The position numbers and the translations under genes are program-made. From NCBI RefSeq assembly GCF_002934365.1, contig NZ_PTIY01000005.1, forward strand, positions 248,001-312,000: a stretch of DNA of 64,000 nucleotides, given 5' to 3'. This stretch comes from Methylobacter tundripaludum (GTDB taxonomy: Bacteria; Pseudomonadota; Gammaproteobacteria; Methylococcales; Methylomonadaceae). Under the pieces are notes generated by a model. The model saw only the letters and a list, made by a program, of their open reading frames with translations, was not told the origin of the DNA and made no database searches. Shown here one piece after another: positions 28,627-38,100 of the stretch; within the stretch, counting starts at the first letter, position 1; every line of letters starts with the position of its first letter.

Positions 28627-28899
28627 TCAAGTCTTCAAAGCCCGTTGCCGCCTGGCCTCTTTAGGGTCATGAACCAAAGGCCGATAGATTTCTATCCTAT
28701 CGCCCTCACTAACGGGCTGATCCAGTTTGCAGGCCACACCAAAAATACCCGCATTAATCCCGGACAAGCCGATCTCGGGAAAACGCTCCAGCAACCTTGA
28801 GGCGTTTATCGCAGCTTCAACCGTTGCGCCGTCCTCCATTGCCAGCGCGACTATCGCCTGCTCTTCGGACTTTGCGTAAGCCACTTCGACATTAACCAT
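28627..28899 (-). CDS. rnfH: RnfH-family protein
   Basis: A 90-residue ubiquitin-like (beta-grasp) protein of the RnfH family (formerly RatB), role unclear. VNVEVAYAKSEEQAIVALAM, the VSEGDRIEIYRPLVHDPKEARRQR tail (split here as VSEGDRIEIYRPL then VHDPKEARRQR) and the length are diagnostic. It overlaps the 3' end of ratA by eight bases, the conserved ratA-rnfH pair. Confidence 0.92.
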   Translation of the reverse strand: MVNVEVAYAKSEEQAIVALAMEDGATVEAAINASRLLERFPEIGLSGINAGIFGVACKLDQPVSEGDRIEIYRPLVHDPKEARRQRALKT

Positions 28900-29323
28900 A
28901 AACAGCTTTGGCCCGTGCGGTAAACGAACTCACCATCGTGTTGCAGATCTGGTTAAAGACTGCGCCGAACGCCAAGCTTGCCAGTTTGCCTGACATTTCG
29001 AATTCCAGGTCCAGGGAAATCTTGCTGGCATCCTCGCGTAGCGGTATAAACTCCCATTTTCCCTCCAGAGAGGAAAACGGGCCGTTCAGCAGGGACAGCT
29101 TCATGCTGCGCCCGTTATCAATCTTGTTCCGGGTCGAAAAGGATTTTTTAAAGCCGCCTTTGGAAATCATTACCTCGGCTTCGACGATGTCGCCTTCGCG
29201 CTTGATGATTCGGCTGCCGCTGCACCAGGGCAGAAACTCGGGATAGGCTTCAATGTCGTTAACCAAGTCAAACATCCGCTGCGCCGAGAATTTAACCAAG
29301 GCGCTTTTTTGAACAACGGTCAT
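28892..29323 (-). CDS. ratA: RatA (PasT) START-domain protein
   Basis: A 143-residue coenzyme-Q10-binding START-like protein. In E. coli RatA/PasT it has been described as an anti-association factor for 70S ribosomes and as a ubiquinone-binding homologue of Coq10. MFDLVNDIEAYPEFLPWCSG and SLEGKWEFIPL are family motifs. The start at 29323 gives the standard MTVVQKSALV; a longer frame to 29401 runs back into the transporter gene. Only two bases separate it from the stop of the NSS transporter upstream. The smpB gene nearby is divergent, a common grouping. Confidence 0.92.
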   Translation of the reverse strand: MTVVQKSALVKFSAQRMFDLVNDIEAYPEFLPWCSGSRIIKREGDIVEAEVMISKGGFKKSFSTRNKIDNGRSMKLSLLNGPFSSLEGKWEFIPLREDASKISLDLEFEMSGKLASLAFGAVFNQICNTMVSSFTARAKAVYG

Positions 29324-29325
29324 GC

Positions 29326-30690
29326 TTAAAGAACTCCGACCACATGCAGGAATACTAAAAACACAGCGGCGGGAGACACATAGCAAATTAATATCCTCCA
29401 CACTTGATAGCTAAGCGGATTAGGCATGTCCAGCTCATGCTCGGTGTGTTGCTGCTTCATGATCCAACCGGCAAACACTGCGATGCAAAAACCGCCGATA
29501 GGCAACATCAAATTGGCGGTTAAATAATCCAGTAATTGAAAAATAGTTCTGTCGAAAATCTTGAACTCGGACCAGACATTGAATGAAAAAACAGTGCCTA
29601 ATCCCAGCAGCCAGGTTACAGAACCCGACCAGATACAGGCTTGTTGCCTGGTCATGTCTTTATTTTCAATCAACCAGGCAACGGCCGGTTCGATCAGTGA
29701 AATGGATGAAGACAACGCGGCGAACACCAGCATTACAAAAAACAAAATGCCGAACAGCCAGCCGCCGGTCATGTTGCCGAATGCAACCGGCAAGGTTTGA
29801 AAGATCAATCCGGGGCCTGCCGCCGGTTCCAGTCCGGCAGCGAAAACAATCGGGAAGATGGCGATACCGGCCAATAACGCAACCGCGGTATCGGTACCTG
29901 CAATTAAAAATACGGTTCTGGAAATCGACACATCTTTCGGCAAATAAGAGCCGTAAATCATGATCGCACCCATGCCTAAGCTCAGCGTGAAAAAGGCGTG
30001 TCCCATCGCGGTCAATACGCCGTTAGCGGTCAGTTTGCTGAAATCGGGCGTGAATAGGAATTTGATGCCTTGGTCATAATAGTCATCGAAAGTCATTGCA
30101 TAAGCCACCAGCAACATCAACAGCACAAACAGGCTGGGCATTAAAAAACGCACGGCTTTTTCCAGGCCGGTATTAACGCCGCGCACCACAACCAACATGG
30201 TCGCCAACATGAACAAGGTATGCCAGAAAGCTAACTGCACCGGACTGGCGACAAAACCGTCGAAAAGCTCTTTTATCGCCGGCGCATCGGCGCCGAAAAA
30301 ACTGCCGGTAAAGGCCTTTAACACATAAGCCGAAGCCCAGCCCGCAATAACGCTGTAATAAGAGAGTATTAAAAAACCGGCAGTAACGCCCATCCAACCT
30401 AGATAATGCCAGTTTTTGTCGGCCCCGGCTTCATCAGCCAGGGTTATCATGGTGTTGATGGGATTTTGCCGGCTGCGCCGCCCGAGCATGGTTTCCGCCA
30501 TCATAATGGGGATGCCGATCAGCAACACGCACAACAAATAAACGATGACGAATGCCCCGCCGCCGTTTTCACCGGTAATATAAGGAAACTTCCAGATATT
30601 ACCCAGACCGACTGCGGAACCTGTCGCCGCCAGAATAAATGCGAAACGCGATGACCATTCACCATGAATTGATTTTTTTGTATCCGTCAT
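29326..30690 (-). CDS. Sodium-dependent NSS/SNF-family transporter
   Basis: A 454-residue inner-membrane Na+ symporter of the neurotransmitter:sodium symporter family, probably for an amino acid or related solute. TM1 has the unwound sodium site GSAVGLGNIWKFPYI with NGGGAF; TM6 and TM8 regions (FFTLSLGMGAIMIYGSYL and SSSISLIEP) are also recognisable. About 11 hydrophobic segments are seen, the usual number for bacterial members. The substrate cannot be read from the sequence. Transcribed with ratA and rnfH. Confidence 0.93.
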   Translation of the reverse strand: MTDTKKSIHGEWSSRFAFILAATGSAVGLGNIWKFPYITGENGGGAFVIVYLLCVLLIGIPIMMAETMLGRRSRQNPINTMITLADEAGADKNWHYLGWMGVTAGFLILSYYSVIAGWASAYVLKAFTGSFFGADAPAIKELFDGFVASPVQLAFWHTLFMLATMLVVVRGVNTGLEKAVRFLMPSLFVLLMLLVAYAMTFDDYYDQGIKFLFTPDFSKLTANGVLTAMGHAFFTLSLGMGAIMIYGSYLPKDVSISRTVFLIAGTDTAVALLAGIAIFPIVFAAGLEPAAGPGLIFQTLPVAFGNMTGGWLFGILFFVMLVFAALSSSISLIEPAVAWLIENKDMTRQQACIWSGSVTWLLGLGTVFSFNVWSEFKIFDRTIFQLLDYLTANLMLPIGGFCIAVFAGWIMKQQHTEHELDMPNPLSYQVWRILICYVSPAAVFLVFLHVVGVL

Positions 30691-30833
30691 TTGTGTGCCT
30701 GTAAAAACTTTATAATTATAAAATCACCACGGATGCATCCTTGGTGGCGAGCTTTGTCTGACTATTGCAGTAATATCGAGTAAAATAGCAAAATTATTCC
30801 TTTCCGTCAGTTTAAAAATCTCAACCCGCACTT

Positions 30834-31319
30834 ATGGCCGATAAAAAGTCCAAGAAAAACAACAAGCAACAAAACGCCACGATCGCCGTTAATCGTCAGG
30901 CTAAATTTGAGTATTCGATTGAGGAACGGTTTGAAGCCGGGCTGGTTTTGGAAGGCTGGGAAGTGAAAAGCCTCAGGGATGGACGCGTGCAACTTAAAGA
31001 GAGTTACGTGACGATAAAACGGGGCGAAGCCTGGCTGTTGGGCGCGCATATTTCGGCATTGCTGTCCGCATCGACCCATGTCAACCCGGACGCTGTTCGC
31101 GCCAAAAAACTGCTGCTGAACCGGCACGAACTGAACAAACTGATCGGCGCGGTCGAGCGCAAAGGCTACACCTTGATTCCGTTGTCGATGTACTGGAAAA
31201 ACGGCCGGGCCAAACTGGAAATCGGCCTGGCAAAAGGCAAGCAATTGCACGACAAGCGCGCCACCTCAAAAGACCGCGACTGGCAACGTGAAAAAGCGCG
31301 GATTATGAAAAAGGGCTAA
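30834..31319 (+). CDS. smpB: tmRNA-binding protein SmpB
   Basis: A 161-residue protein that delivers tmRNA to stalled ribosomes. The OB-fold motifs [53 protein letters not shown] and the basic tail ([20 protein letters not shown]) are complete. It is divergent from the transporter-ratA-rnfH unit. The tmRNA gene itself was looked for nearby and not found. Confidence 0.97.
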   Translation: MADKKSKKNNKQQNATIAVNRQAKFEYSIEERFEAGLVLEGWEVKSLRDGRVQLKESYVTIKRGEAWLLGAHISALLSASTHVNPDAVRAKKLLLNRHELNKLIGAVERKGYTLIPLSMYWKNGRAKLEIGLAKGKQLHDKRATSKDRDWQREKARIMKKG

Positions 31320-31351
31320 AGGCGCAATGCAAAGGGCGAAGGATGTGTTTT

Positions 31352-31379
31352 TTGCCTTTTGCCTTTTGCCTTTTGCCTC
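31352..31379. repeat. Short tandem repeat of ttttgcc
   Basis: Four direct repeats of a 7-bp unit lie between smpB and the isochorismatase gene. The same motif, inverted, appears at the convergent junction near 23530-23585. Confidence 0.6.
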
Positions 31380-31402
31380 CTAAACCTTTCCTTCAAATTA
31401 AA

Positions 31403-31969
31403 ATGACCACACACCCTAACCTCCTGTCGTTAAAAAACAGCCTGTTGATCGTCGTCGATTTACAGTCAAAATTATCCGCAGCCATGCCTGAGCGCGACGC
31501 CGAACTGATGACGGCCAACGCCCGCAGCCTGGTTGAAGCCGCGGAACTATTAGGCATCCCCGTATTGCTAACCGAACAATACCCCAAAGGCTTAGGCGCT
31601 ACCGATACAACCATCACCGACATACTGTCGGAAGACACCCTGATTTTCGACAAGACCGGTTTTTCCTGCTGTGCGGCCGACGGCTTTACCGACACCGTAG
31701 CCAGCACCGATCGCAAGCAAGTTATACTGGTCGGCCAGGAAGCGCATGTTTGCGTAATCCAGACCGCATTGGAATTGATGCATTTCGGCTATCAGGTGCA
31801 TGTCGTCGAAGACGCCATTTGCTCGCGCAAGGCGGAACATAAATTCTACGCCTTACAACGCATGCAACAGCAAGGCGCGACCATTACCAATTATGAATCG
31901 GTCTTGTTCGAATGGGTCAGGGATTCGACTCATCCTGAATTTAAAAAGATTTCAGGCTTACTTCGTTAA
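31403..31969 (+). CDS. Isochorismatase-family hydrolase
   Basis: A 188-residue cysteine hydrolase of the isochorismatase/nicotinamidase superfamily. The catalytic triad is visible: D19 (VVDLQ), K62 (QYPKGLG) and C117 (EAHVCVIQT). It lacks the N-terminal extension of dedicated isochorismatases and resembles YcaC-type proteins, so the substrate is unknown. The start at 31403 was chosen because upstream codons translate the ttttgcc repeat. It precedes a HopJ gene by 21 bases. Confidence 0.9.
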   Translation: MTTHPNLLSLKNSLLIVVDLQSKLSAAMPERDAELMTANARSLVEAAELLGIPVLLTEQYPKGLGATDTTITDILSEDTLIFDKTGFSCCAADGFTDTVASTDRKQVILVGQEAHVCVIQTALELMHFGYQVHVVEDAICSRKAEHKFYALQRMQQQGATITNYESVLFEWVRDSTHPEFKKISGLLR

Positions 31970-31990
31970 CTTTTCACCTAAAACTTACAC

Positions 31991-32350
31991 ATGTCACTCG
32001 CATCGTTTCTTGAAAAAATAAAAAACAACGAAAACGTCGGTTTTGATGAAACTATCGCCGTCATTACTGAAAACTACGATTACCAGGCCACTGAATTCAG
32101 CAACGGCCTGAATGAGCAGTTGTTGGTCAATCAAGCCGGCACTAACGAAGGTTCCTGCAAGATTTTCGCCTTCGCCCAACTTAACCGGCTCGATCAACAA
32201 CAGACGTTAAACCTGTTTGGCGATTATTACCGGCTGGACGTTTTAAACGACCCGAACGGCACAGGCCACCAGAACATCAGGAATTTCATGCGCTACGGCT
32301 GGGATGGGATTCGTTTTAGCGGCGAGGCCTTAATCCCCATAAAAACATAA
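31991..32350 (+). CDS. HopJ-family protein
   Basis: A 119-residue protein of the HopJ family, named after a Pseudomonas effector but widespread in bacteria without type III secretion, so the name does not imply an effector. VGFDETIAVITENYDY, NEGSCKIFAFAQLN, FGDYYRLDVL and NIRNFMRYGWDGIRF are the conserved blocks. The short spacing to the isochorismatase-like gene suggests one transcript. Confidence 0.88.
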   Translation: MSLASFLEKIKNNENVGFDETIAVITENYDYQATEFSNGLNEQLLVNQAGTNEGSCKIFAFAQLNRLDQQQTLNLFGDYYRLDVLNDPNGTGHQNIRNFMRYGWDGIRFSGEALIPIKT

Positions 32351-32352
32351 AA

Positions 32353-32590
32353 ACCCACCACGAAGGCACGAAGGACACGAAGTTTTTCTTTATCGTTTCC
32401 ACGCTCCAGCGTTACCGCATTAAGATAAGAAATACGCTGGTTCCCAAGCTCCAACTTGGGAACCCAGATGACGAAGCTCTAGCTTCGCGAGACTGGAAGC
32501 TGGAGCTGCCTGCACCGAATTCCCAAGCTGGAGCTTGGGAACTAGCACGCCTTGTTTTTCTTCGTATCCTTCGTGCCTTCGTGGTGAATT
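32353..32590. repeat. Composite repeat: cacgaag inverted ends around REP hairpins
   Basis: The outer arms (32353-32382 and about 32562-32590) are inverted copies of the caccacgaaggcacgaagg motif with one difference over 27 bases. Between them lie three hairpins: 32439-32464 (GGTTCCCAAGCT..), 32472-32488 and 32519-32541 (attcccaagctggagcttgg). The same hairpins occur at 44165-44290, 44867-44922, 47447-47472 and 56089-56200. Confidence 0.85.
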
Positions 32591-32607
32591 TTAACTATCC
32601 GAAAATC

Positions 32608-33669
32608 ATGATCGACTTTCTAATCATCGGCCAGGGACTGGCAGGCAGCTTGCTTGCATGGGAACTCATCCAACGCGGCTGCAAAGTTGTCATTATCGAT
32701 AACGGCCGGGAAAACGCCTCGCAAGTTGCGGCTGGACTGATCAACCCGGTCACCGGCATGCGCTTCGTAAAATCCGCCGATGTCGATACACTGTTGCCCG
32801 CAGCAAAGCGCCGTTATTTCCAGTTAGCCTATTTTTTCTATCAAGAATTTTATGTAGAAAAACCGATGCTGCGGATTTTCCAAAGCGACAGCGAATTAAA
32901 AAACGCCGCCAAACGCATTAACAACCCTGATTATCAGGCTTATTTAGGCGGCATCCAGCCGCCCGGTAAAACCATCGACAATCTTGCAACACCCTTCGGT
33001 TTTCTGGAACAAAAACAGACCGGCTATCTATTAACCCGGCCGCTATTAAGTTGCCTGAAAGCGTTTTTCATTGCCGACAACAGCTACCGGCAGGCTGATT
33101 TCGATTACCGCGACGTTCAGCTGCAACCGTCTTTACGCTGGCTGGACATCGCCCCGAAGCAGATTATTTTCTGCGAAGGCCATCAGGCAACGCAAAACCC
33201 CTGGTTTTGTGATCTGCCTTTTCAACCGGTCAAAGGCGAGATTCTGACATTGGAACACCAGATCTCATTGCCCGATAAAATTCTCAATTACGGCAACTGG
33301 CTGATCCCGTTAAACGCCCGTCAAATTAGAATCGGCGCGACCTTCGACCGGGAAAACCTAGACACCCGAACTACCGAACAAGGCAAAAACGAATTACTGG
33401 CCGCCCTTAGCCAAGTCTCAACCGGTTTGACTAAGGCAACCCTGACCAACCATCAGGCCAATATCCGCCCTTGCACATTGGACAAGCAACCTTTTATCGG
33501 CTGGCATCCAAAGCACCAGCAACTGGCAATTTTTAACGGCTTCGGCGCCAAAGGCAGTTTGCAAATACCGAGGTACAGTCAGCTTTTCGCCGATGCCTTA
33601 TTAAGCGGCAACCCCCTGCCCAAAACCTGCAATATTCAACGTTATTATGAAACGCATTTCACTGGTTAA
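32608..33669 (+). CDS. FAD-dependent oxidoreductase (DAO family), possible MnmC(o)-like enzyme
   Basis: A 353-residue flavoprotein of the D-amino-acid-oxidase superfamily. The dinucleotide fold GQGLAGS (residues 8-14) starts the protein, INPVTGMRF is a typical next motif, and the C-terminal INPxTG/GFGAKGSLQIP region closes the FAD site. The start at 32608 gives the fold at the N-terminus; an earlier GTG at 32581 lies in the repeat. It overlaps a MnmM-type methyltransferase by 23 bases. MnmC of E. coli fuses a DAO-type oxidase to a methyltransferase acting on tRNA wobble uridine, so this pair may perform the same two steps. Other DAO substrates are possible. Confidence 0.82.
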   Translation: MIDFLIIGQGLAGSLLAWELIQRGCKVVIIDNGRENASQVAAGLINPVTGMRFVKSADVDTLLPAAKRRYFQLAYFFYQEFYVEKPMLRIFQSDSELKNAAKRINNPDYQAYLGGIQPPGKTIDNLATPFGFLEQKQTGYLLTRPLLSCLKAFFIADNSYRQADFDYRDVQLQPSLRWLDIAPKQIIFCEGHQATQNPWFCDLPFQPVKGEILTLEHQISLPDKILNYGNWLIPLNARQIRIGATFDRENLDTRTTEQGKNELLAALSQVSTGLTKATLTNHQANIRPCTLDKQPFIGWHPKHQQLAIFNGFGAKGSLQIPRYSQLFADALLSGNPLPKTCNIQRYYETHFTG

Positions 33670-34222
33670 CACCGCCCACGACCTGATCAAGAACATTCTC
33701 CATCCCGGCGATATTGCGATTGATGCGACAGTAGGCAACGGCCACGATACCTTGTTTCTCGCCGAACAAGTTGCCCCGTCGGGCCATGTTTACGGCTTTG
33801 ACATACAACGGGCGGCTATCGATTCGACTCGGGAGAAATTCCGGCATAACGGATTGCAGGACTGCCTGACCTTAATTCAGGCCAGCCATGCCGATATGGC
33901 CGAAAAAATCCCGGATCAACTCCACTGCAACGTTAAAGCAATCATGTTTAACCTGGGCTATCTGCCGGGCGGCGATAAAAGCGTCATTACCCAAACCGAT
34001 TCCACATTGACGGCCTTAACTGTCGCAAGTCGGATTTTGGCCGTCAACGGCGTCATCACCCTACTGGCCTATCCGGGCCACCCCGGCGGCGATCTGGAAA
34101 CCGATCAGGTCACAAACTGGTGCAATCAACTGGATACCCGGCAATTTGAAGTCAGCACTGTTTACAGCACAGAACACAAAGACATAGCGCCCCGGCTTTT
34201 GGTAATCCGCAAACCATACTGA
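33647..34222 (+). CDS. mnmM: MnmM/YtqB-family tRNA wobble-uridine methyltransferase
   Basis: A 191-residue SAM-dependent methyltransferase of the PF06962 family, whose characterised member MnmM (YtqB) methylates 5-aminomethyluridine of tRNA to mnm5U. IDATVGNGHDTLFLA binds SAM; MFNLGYLPGGDK and LLAYPGHPGGDLE are family motifs. It is translated from within the last codons of the FAD oxidoreductase gene, a strong functional link. The family is best known from Gram-positive bacteria and plants. A decayed second copy lies at about 40575-40737. Confidence 0.88.
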   Translation: MKRISLVNTAHDLIKNILHPGDIAIDATVGNGHDTLFLAEQVAPSGHVYGFDIQRAAIDSTREKFRHNGLQDCLTLIQASHADMAEKIPDQLHCNVKAIMFNLGYLPGGDKSVITQTDSTLTALTVASRILAVNGVITLLAYPGHPGGDLETDQVTNWCNQLDTRQFEVSTVYSTEHKDIAPRLLVIRKPY

Positions 34223-34431
34223 CAACAGCAATTCATCGGGGAACCGCCCAGGTCTGTACGCCAGGCGTTCTAAAAAACCGATTATCAGAAAATCCTATTG
34301 GTGCATGTTAACGATTGAATGCACTAAATCGATGCATTTTCATGAATCCCCAAACAGCACCGGTTCAAAGAACAACATATAACTTTCTGTATTAACTAAA
34401 ATATAGATACAGACAAGCGTTGCAACAACTT

Positions 34432-34447
34432 TGGCATAACGATTGCT
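34432..34447 (+). promoter_or_regulatory. Candidate sigma-54 promoter
   Basis: TGGCATAACGATTGCT matches the -24/-12 consensus (TGGCAC-N5-TTGCW) with one difference and exact GG-to-GC spacing. Transcription would start near 34458. No coding sequence of quality follows before the terminator at 34519-34571, so the product would be a short RNA. No enhancer-binding site was identified. Confidence 0.55.
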
Positions 34448-34457
34448 GTAAACTCCA

Positions 34458-34571
34458 TTAAAACCCCAATGCGGGGCCGCTAAAAATTTTGGTTCAACGG
34501 CGAACTCTATTGACAAAGGCGTCTAACCAGACTGAATCCCTCAGGCATTCCGTCTGGGGACGCTTTTTTTT
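34458..34571 (+). ncRNA. Candidate small RNA, about 110 nt
   Basis: Between the sigma-54-like promoter and the terminator the sequence can form a CCCC/GGGG hairpin (about 34473-34487), a second stem gccg..cggc enclosing ctaaaaattttggttcaa, and then the terminator stem. No reading frame is plausible. It does not match c-di-GMP riboswitch consensus. The next gene on the strand begins about 590 bases further, so it looks like a free-standing sRNA. Conservation has not been tested. Confidence 0.45.
34519..34571 (+). terminator. Strong Rho-independent terminator
   Basis: Two stacked stems, GCGTC (34519-34523) with GACGC (34559-34563) and CCAGAC (34527-34532) with GTCTGG (34552-34557), are followed at once by eight T (34564-34571). 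Confidence 0.85.
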
Positions 34572-35161
34572 GGCCTGAATTAAACAAGCCACAAGAATCT
34601 TGCAACACGAGAACCGGCAAGTGCTTGAGCCGTTCAGCCAATCCAATTTTCGACGGCTATTTAACTATCAATATCTCAGCCGCCGTGAAGGCAGCGGCGC
34701 ACAACCTGGGTTTAACCGGACATGGAGACCTTATTTTTATCAATCGCTCTCACATGAATCGGTAAAAGACCGCTGTCGCATTGTAACGCAGGAGCGTTAC
34801 CGGGATTTTAATAGCGATAGGCTTTGCAAAACCTTATCTCTTAGATTGACGACGAACGTATTAATTGATATTGCAGCAGAGTGGAGTTGAATTGACAAAT
34901 CGGCATTTTATTTAAAAAACATAATCGCTAATGCCGGAGCCGCGCTGCAAGGTGTCCATTCCCTGTTTAAAGAAGATACAGAGGGTTGTTGAAAAACTCG
35001 TCCTCCTTTTTTAAAACAGAGAACTGAACGGTTAACTTTTGACAATTATTCCGGCGCCGGCTTTAAGCCACAGGAAATACGCTAACCCGTGGTTTAAAAC
35101 CACCAATATTTAGTTGGCAGTTATTTAATTACCCAACAACACCCATTCAGGTGAAGCAACC
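34572..35161. other. Intergenic region without a recognised gene
   Basis: About 590 bases. A frame at 34600-34890 has no family resemblance. The last 60 bases hold the presumed promoter and the ribosome-binding site (caggtgaag) of the GGDEF/EAL gene. Confidence 0.4.
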
Positions 35162-38100
35162 ATGAAAAGACTATTCTCTCCGGCTATCGCTCTGATGAAC
35201 AGGCTGAGTTATACATGGAAATTCACGGTACTTTGGCTGATATACCTGATTGCCATTACGGTAGTAATGCACAACCTCTATGAAAGCCTCAATCAGGTTA
35301 GACGCACATCGCAACAGGAGTTGGAGGGCATTGCCTTAATTAAGCCCATTTCCATGACCGTTCAGCTTATACAGCAGCATCGCGGGCTATCGGCAGGATT
35401 TTTGGGCGGCATTAAAGACTTCCGCGCCGTGCGCACCGCAAAGTTAATTGAAGCAACGGCTGCCTTTTACGCATTAAAAAACCTGCTACCTGCCCATTTG
35501 GTCCTGGGCGGGGAATGGCGGAGCATTGAGACTGTCTGGAACAGGCTGCAAGCAGACGGCGTCAACTGGACCGTAGAAGAAAATTTTGCAGCGCATACCT
35601 ATTTAATCGACGCACTGCTGAACTTCGAGATGGCCGTTGCGGATGAATACGCCTTGACCATTGACCCCGGCCTCGATTCGTCTTACCTGATTGACACTGC
35701 CATATGGAAGCTTCCCAGAGCACTCGAACGGCTAGGGCAAGTCCGCGCTTTCGGTGCCGGTATCTTGGGTAAAAAACAGCTCTCAGAATACCAAAAAAAC
35801 ACGCTGATCACCCTGATCGCCCAGCTTGACGATACGCTCAATAGCCTGTCCATTAATTTCGCTAAAACGGGCCGATTCAATAGCCGGACACAGCCCCAAC
35901 TCTCGGAAACCAGCAAAGACATCATCGATTCGTCGCATAAAATTGTCGACCTTGTACGCTCGGACATTTTGACCGGTCATTTTTCCGAATCCCCTAAAGA
36001 GTTTTTCAAAATCACAACGGAGATGATCGACAGAAATTACGCGCAGATATACGAAGTTCTGCTGCCGACAGCGCGCATGCTGATCCACAATCGCATTGAA
36101 CGCGCAAACCGTAAAATCGGCATCAGCATCGGGACCGTTAGCTTACTGTTGCTGGCGGCGTGCTACTTCTTCACCGGCAGCTATTACGCGATGAAAGACA
36201 GTATTCAATCGCTAGCCCGTTCGGCGCGGACCTTTGCCGGCGGTGATCTGCGCGAACGGGTTAATCTCGGCACCAAAGACGAACTTAGCCAGGTAGCCGA
36301 CAGTTTCAACGAAATGGCCGATGGCTTCCAAGCGCTGCTTACCACCCATATTGAAGACGAAAACCGCTTGCGCGCGATCACGGATAATGCGCGCACGATC
36401 ATATTCATGAAGGACGTGGCGGGACGATATATTCTTGTAAACCGGCTTTATGAAGAACTCTTTCATATTGACCATGCAACAATCCAGGGAAAAACCGCCT
36501 ACGACATATTCCCCCAGGACATAGCCGACGCTATCCGCAGCAGCGAACAAGAGGTGATCCAATCGGGGCAAGCCCTGGAAGTGGAAGAATTAGTGCCTCA
36601 CGACGACGGCATCCACACCTACATCTCGGTCAAATTCCCGCTACGGCGGATTTCCGGCGAGATTTACGCTATCTGCGGAATCGCCACCGACATCACCGAA
36701 CGCAAGCAAGCCGAACAAGCCCTAAAAACCAGCGAAGAGTTTCACCGCGCCGTTTTCGATGCCGCGCCGGATGCCATATTAATTTGCGACGGGCAAGGTA
36801 CTATTACCCAGGTAAACCGGTATACCGAACAGTTATTAGGCTACCCGAATAGCGAATTGCTGGGTCAGCCCATTGATATGCTGCTACCGGAACACCTGCG
36901 AGCCAGACATAAGACGCTACTCAGCATGTTCGTTGCCGCCCCCAGCCCACGGCCGATGGGTACAGGTAGAGAGATGCGGGCATTGCGCAAAGACGGTAGC
37001 GAAATTGATGTGGAAATCAGCTTAAGCCCCATTCAAACACAACATGGCCTCCGTATTGCCAGCGTATTATGCGACATCACGCAACGAAAACAGATCGAAG
37101 CAGAGCTGCGTATTGCCGCCACAGCATTCGAATCGCATGAAGCGATGGTCATCACCGATTCCAACTCAGTTATTCTGCGGGTTAACAAAACGTTTACCGA
37201 CTCCACCGGCTACACCGCCGACGAGGCGGTAGGCCGTAAAATGAGCGTACTAAAATCAGGGCTCCATGACGCGGCTTTTTATACCGCGATGTGGGAGAGC
37301 ATCACCCACACAGGGACTTGGCAGGGAGAAATTTGGGATCGGCGCAAGAACGGCGAAATCTATCCCAAGTGGCTAACCATCACCGCAGTGACCGATACAG
37401 CCGGAGAAGTCACCCATTTTGTCGGCACCCATCTCGACATCACCGAACGCAAGGCGGCTGAGGAAGAGATCAAGCAATTGGCTTTCTACGACCCGCTTAC
37501 CCAATTGCCCAACCGGCGCTTATTGCTGAACCTGCTGCAACAAGCCAAAGCGGCCAGTACCCGAAGCGGCATGTACGGCGCGATAATGTTTATCGATTTG
37601 GACAACTTCAAAACATTAAACGATACCCTCGGCCATGACAAGGGCGATCTACTGCTGCAACAAGTAGCTGCCCGTCTCTCCGCCTGTGTACGCGAATGCG
37701 ACACTGTCGCCCGCTTGGGCGGTGATGAGTTTGTGATCATGCTTGAAAATTTGAGCAAGACCGCCCAGGAAGCCGCAATCCAAGTTAAGACTGTCGGCGA
37801 GAAAATTCTAGTTAGGCTGAATCAGCCCTACCGGCTTTCAGGCCACAAACACCACAGCACTCCAAGCATTGGCATCACTTTGTTCAGCGATCACGGACGG
37901 AGCACTGATGAGCTGCTGAAACAGGCGGATATCGCCATGTATCAATCCAAAGCAGCAGGCCGCAACACCCTGCATTTTTTCGACCAGACCATGCAGACAA
38001 CGCTCACAGCCCGCGCCAGCCTGGAGGCGGATCTGTATCGAGGTCTACAGAAACAACAGTTTCTGCTTTACTACCAAGCCCAAGTAGACGATGGAGGCCG

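Noticed and set aside
30691-31402. tmRNA gene (ssrA) next to smpB
   Set aside because: No tRNA-like ends or tag-peptide reading frame was found here or in the other gaps.
34458-34571. c-di-GMP riboswitch upstream of the GGDEF/EAL gene
   Set aside because: The conserved core (CACGCACAGGGCAAACC and GACGCAAAGCC) is absent, and the terminator lies about 590 bases before the gene.
34600-34890. 96-residue open frame
   Set aside because: No family resemblance, no convincing ribosome-binding site; treated as non-coding.
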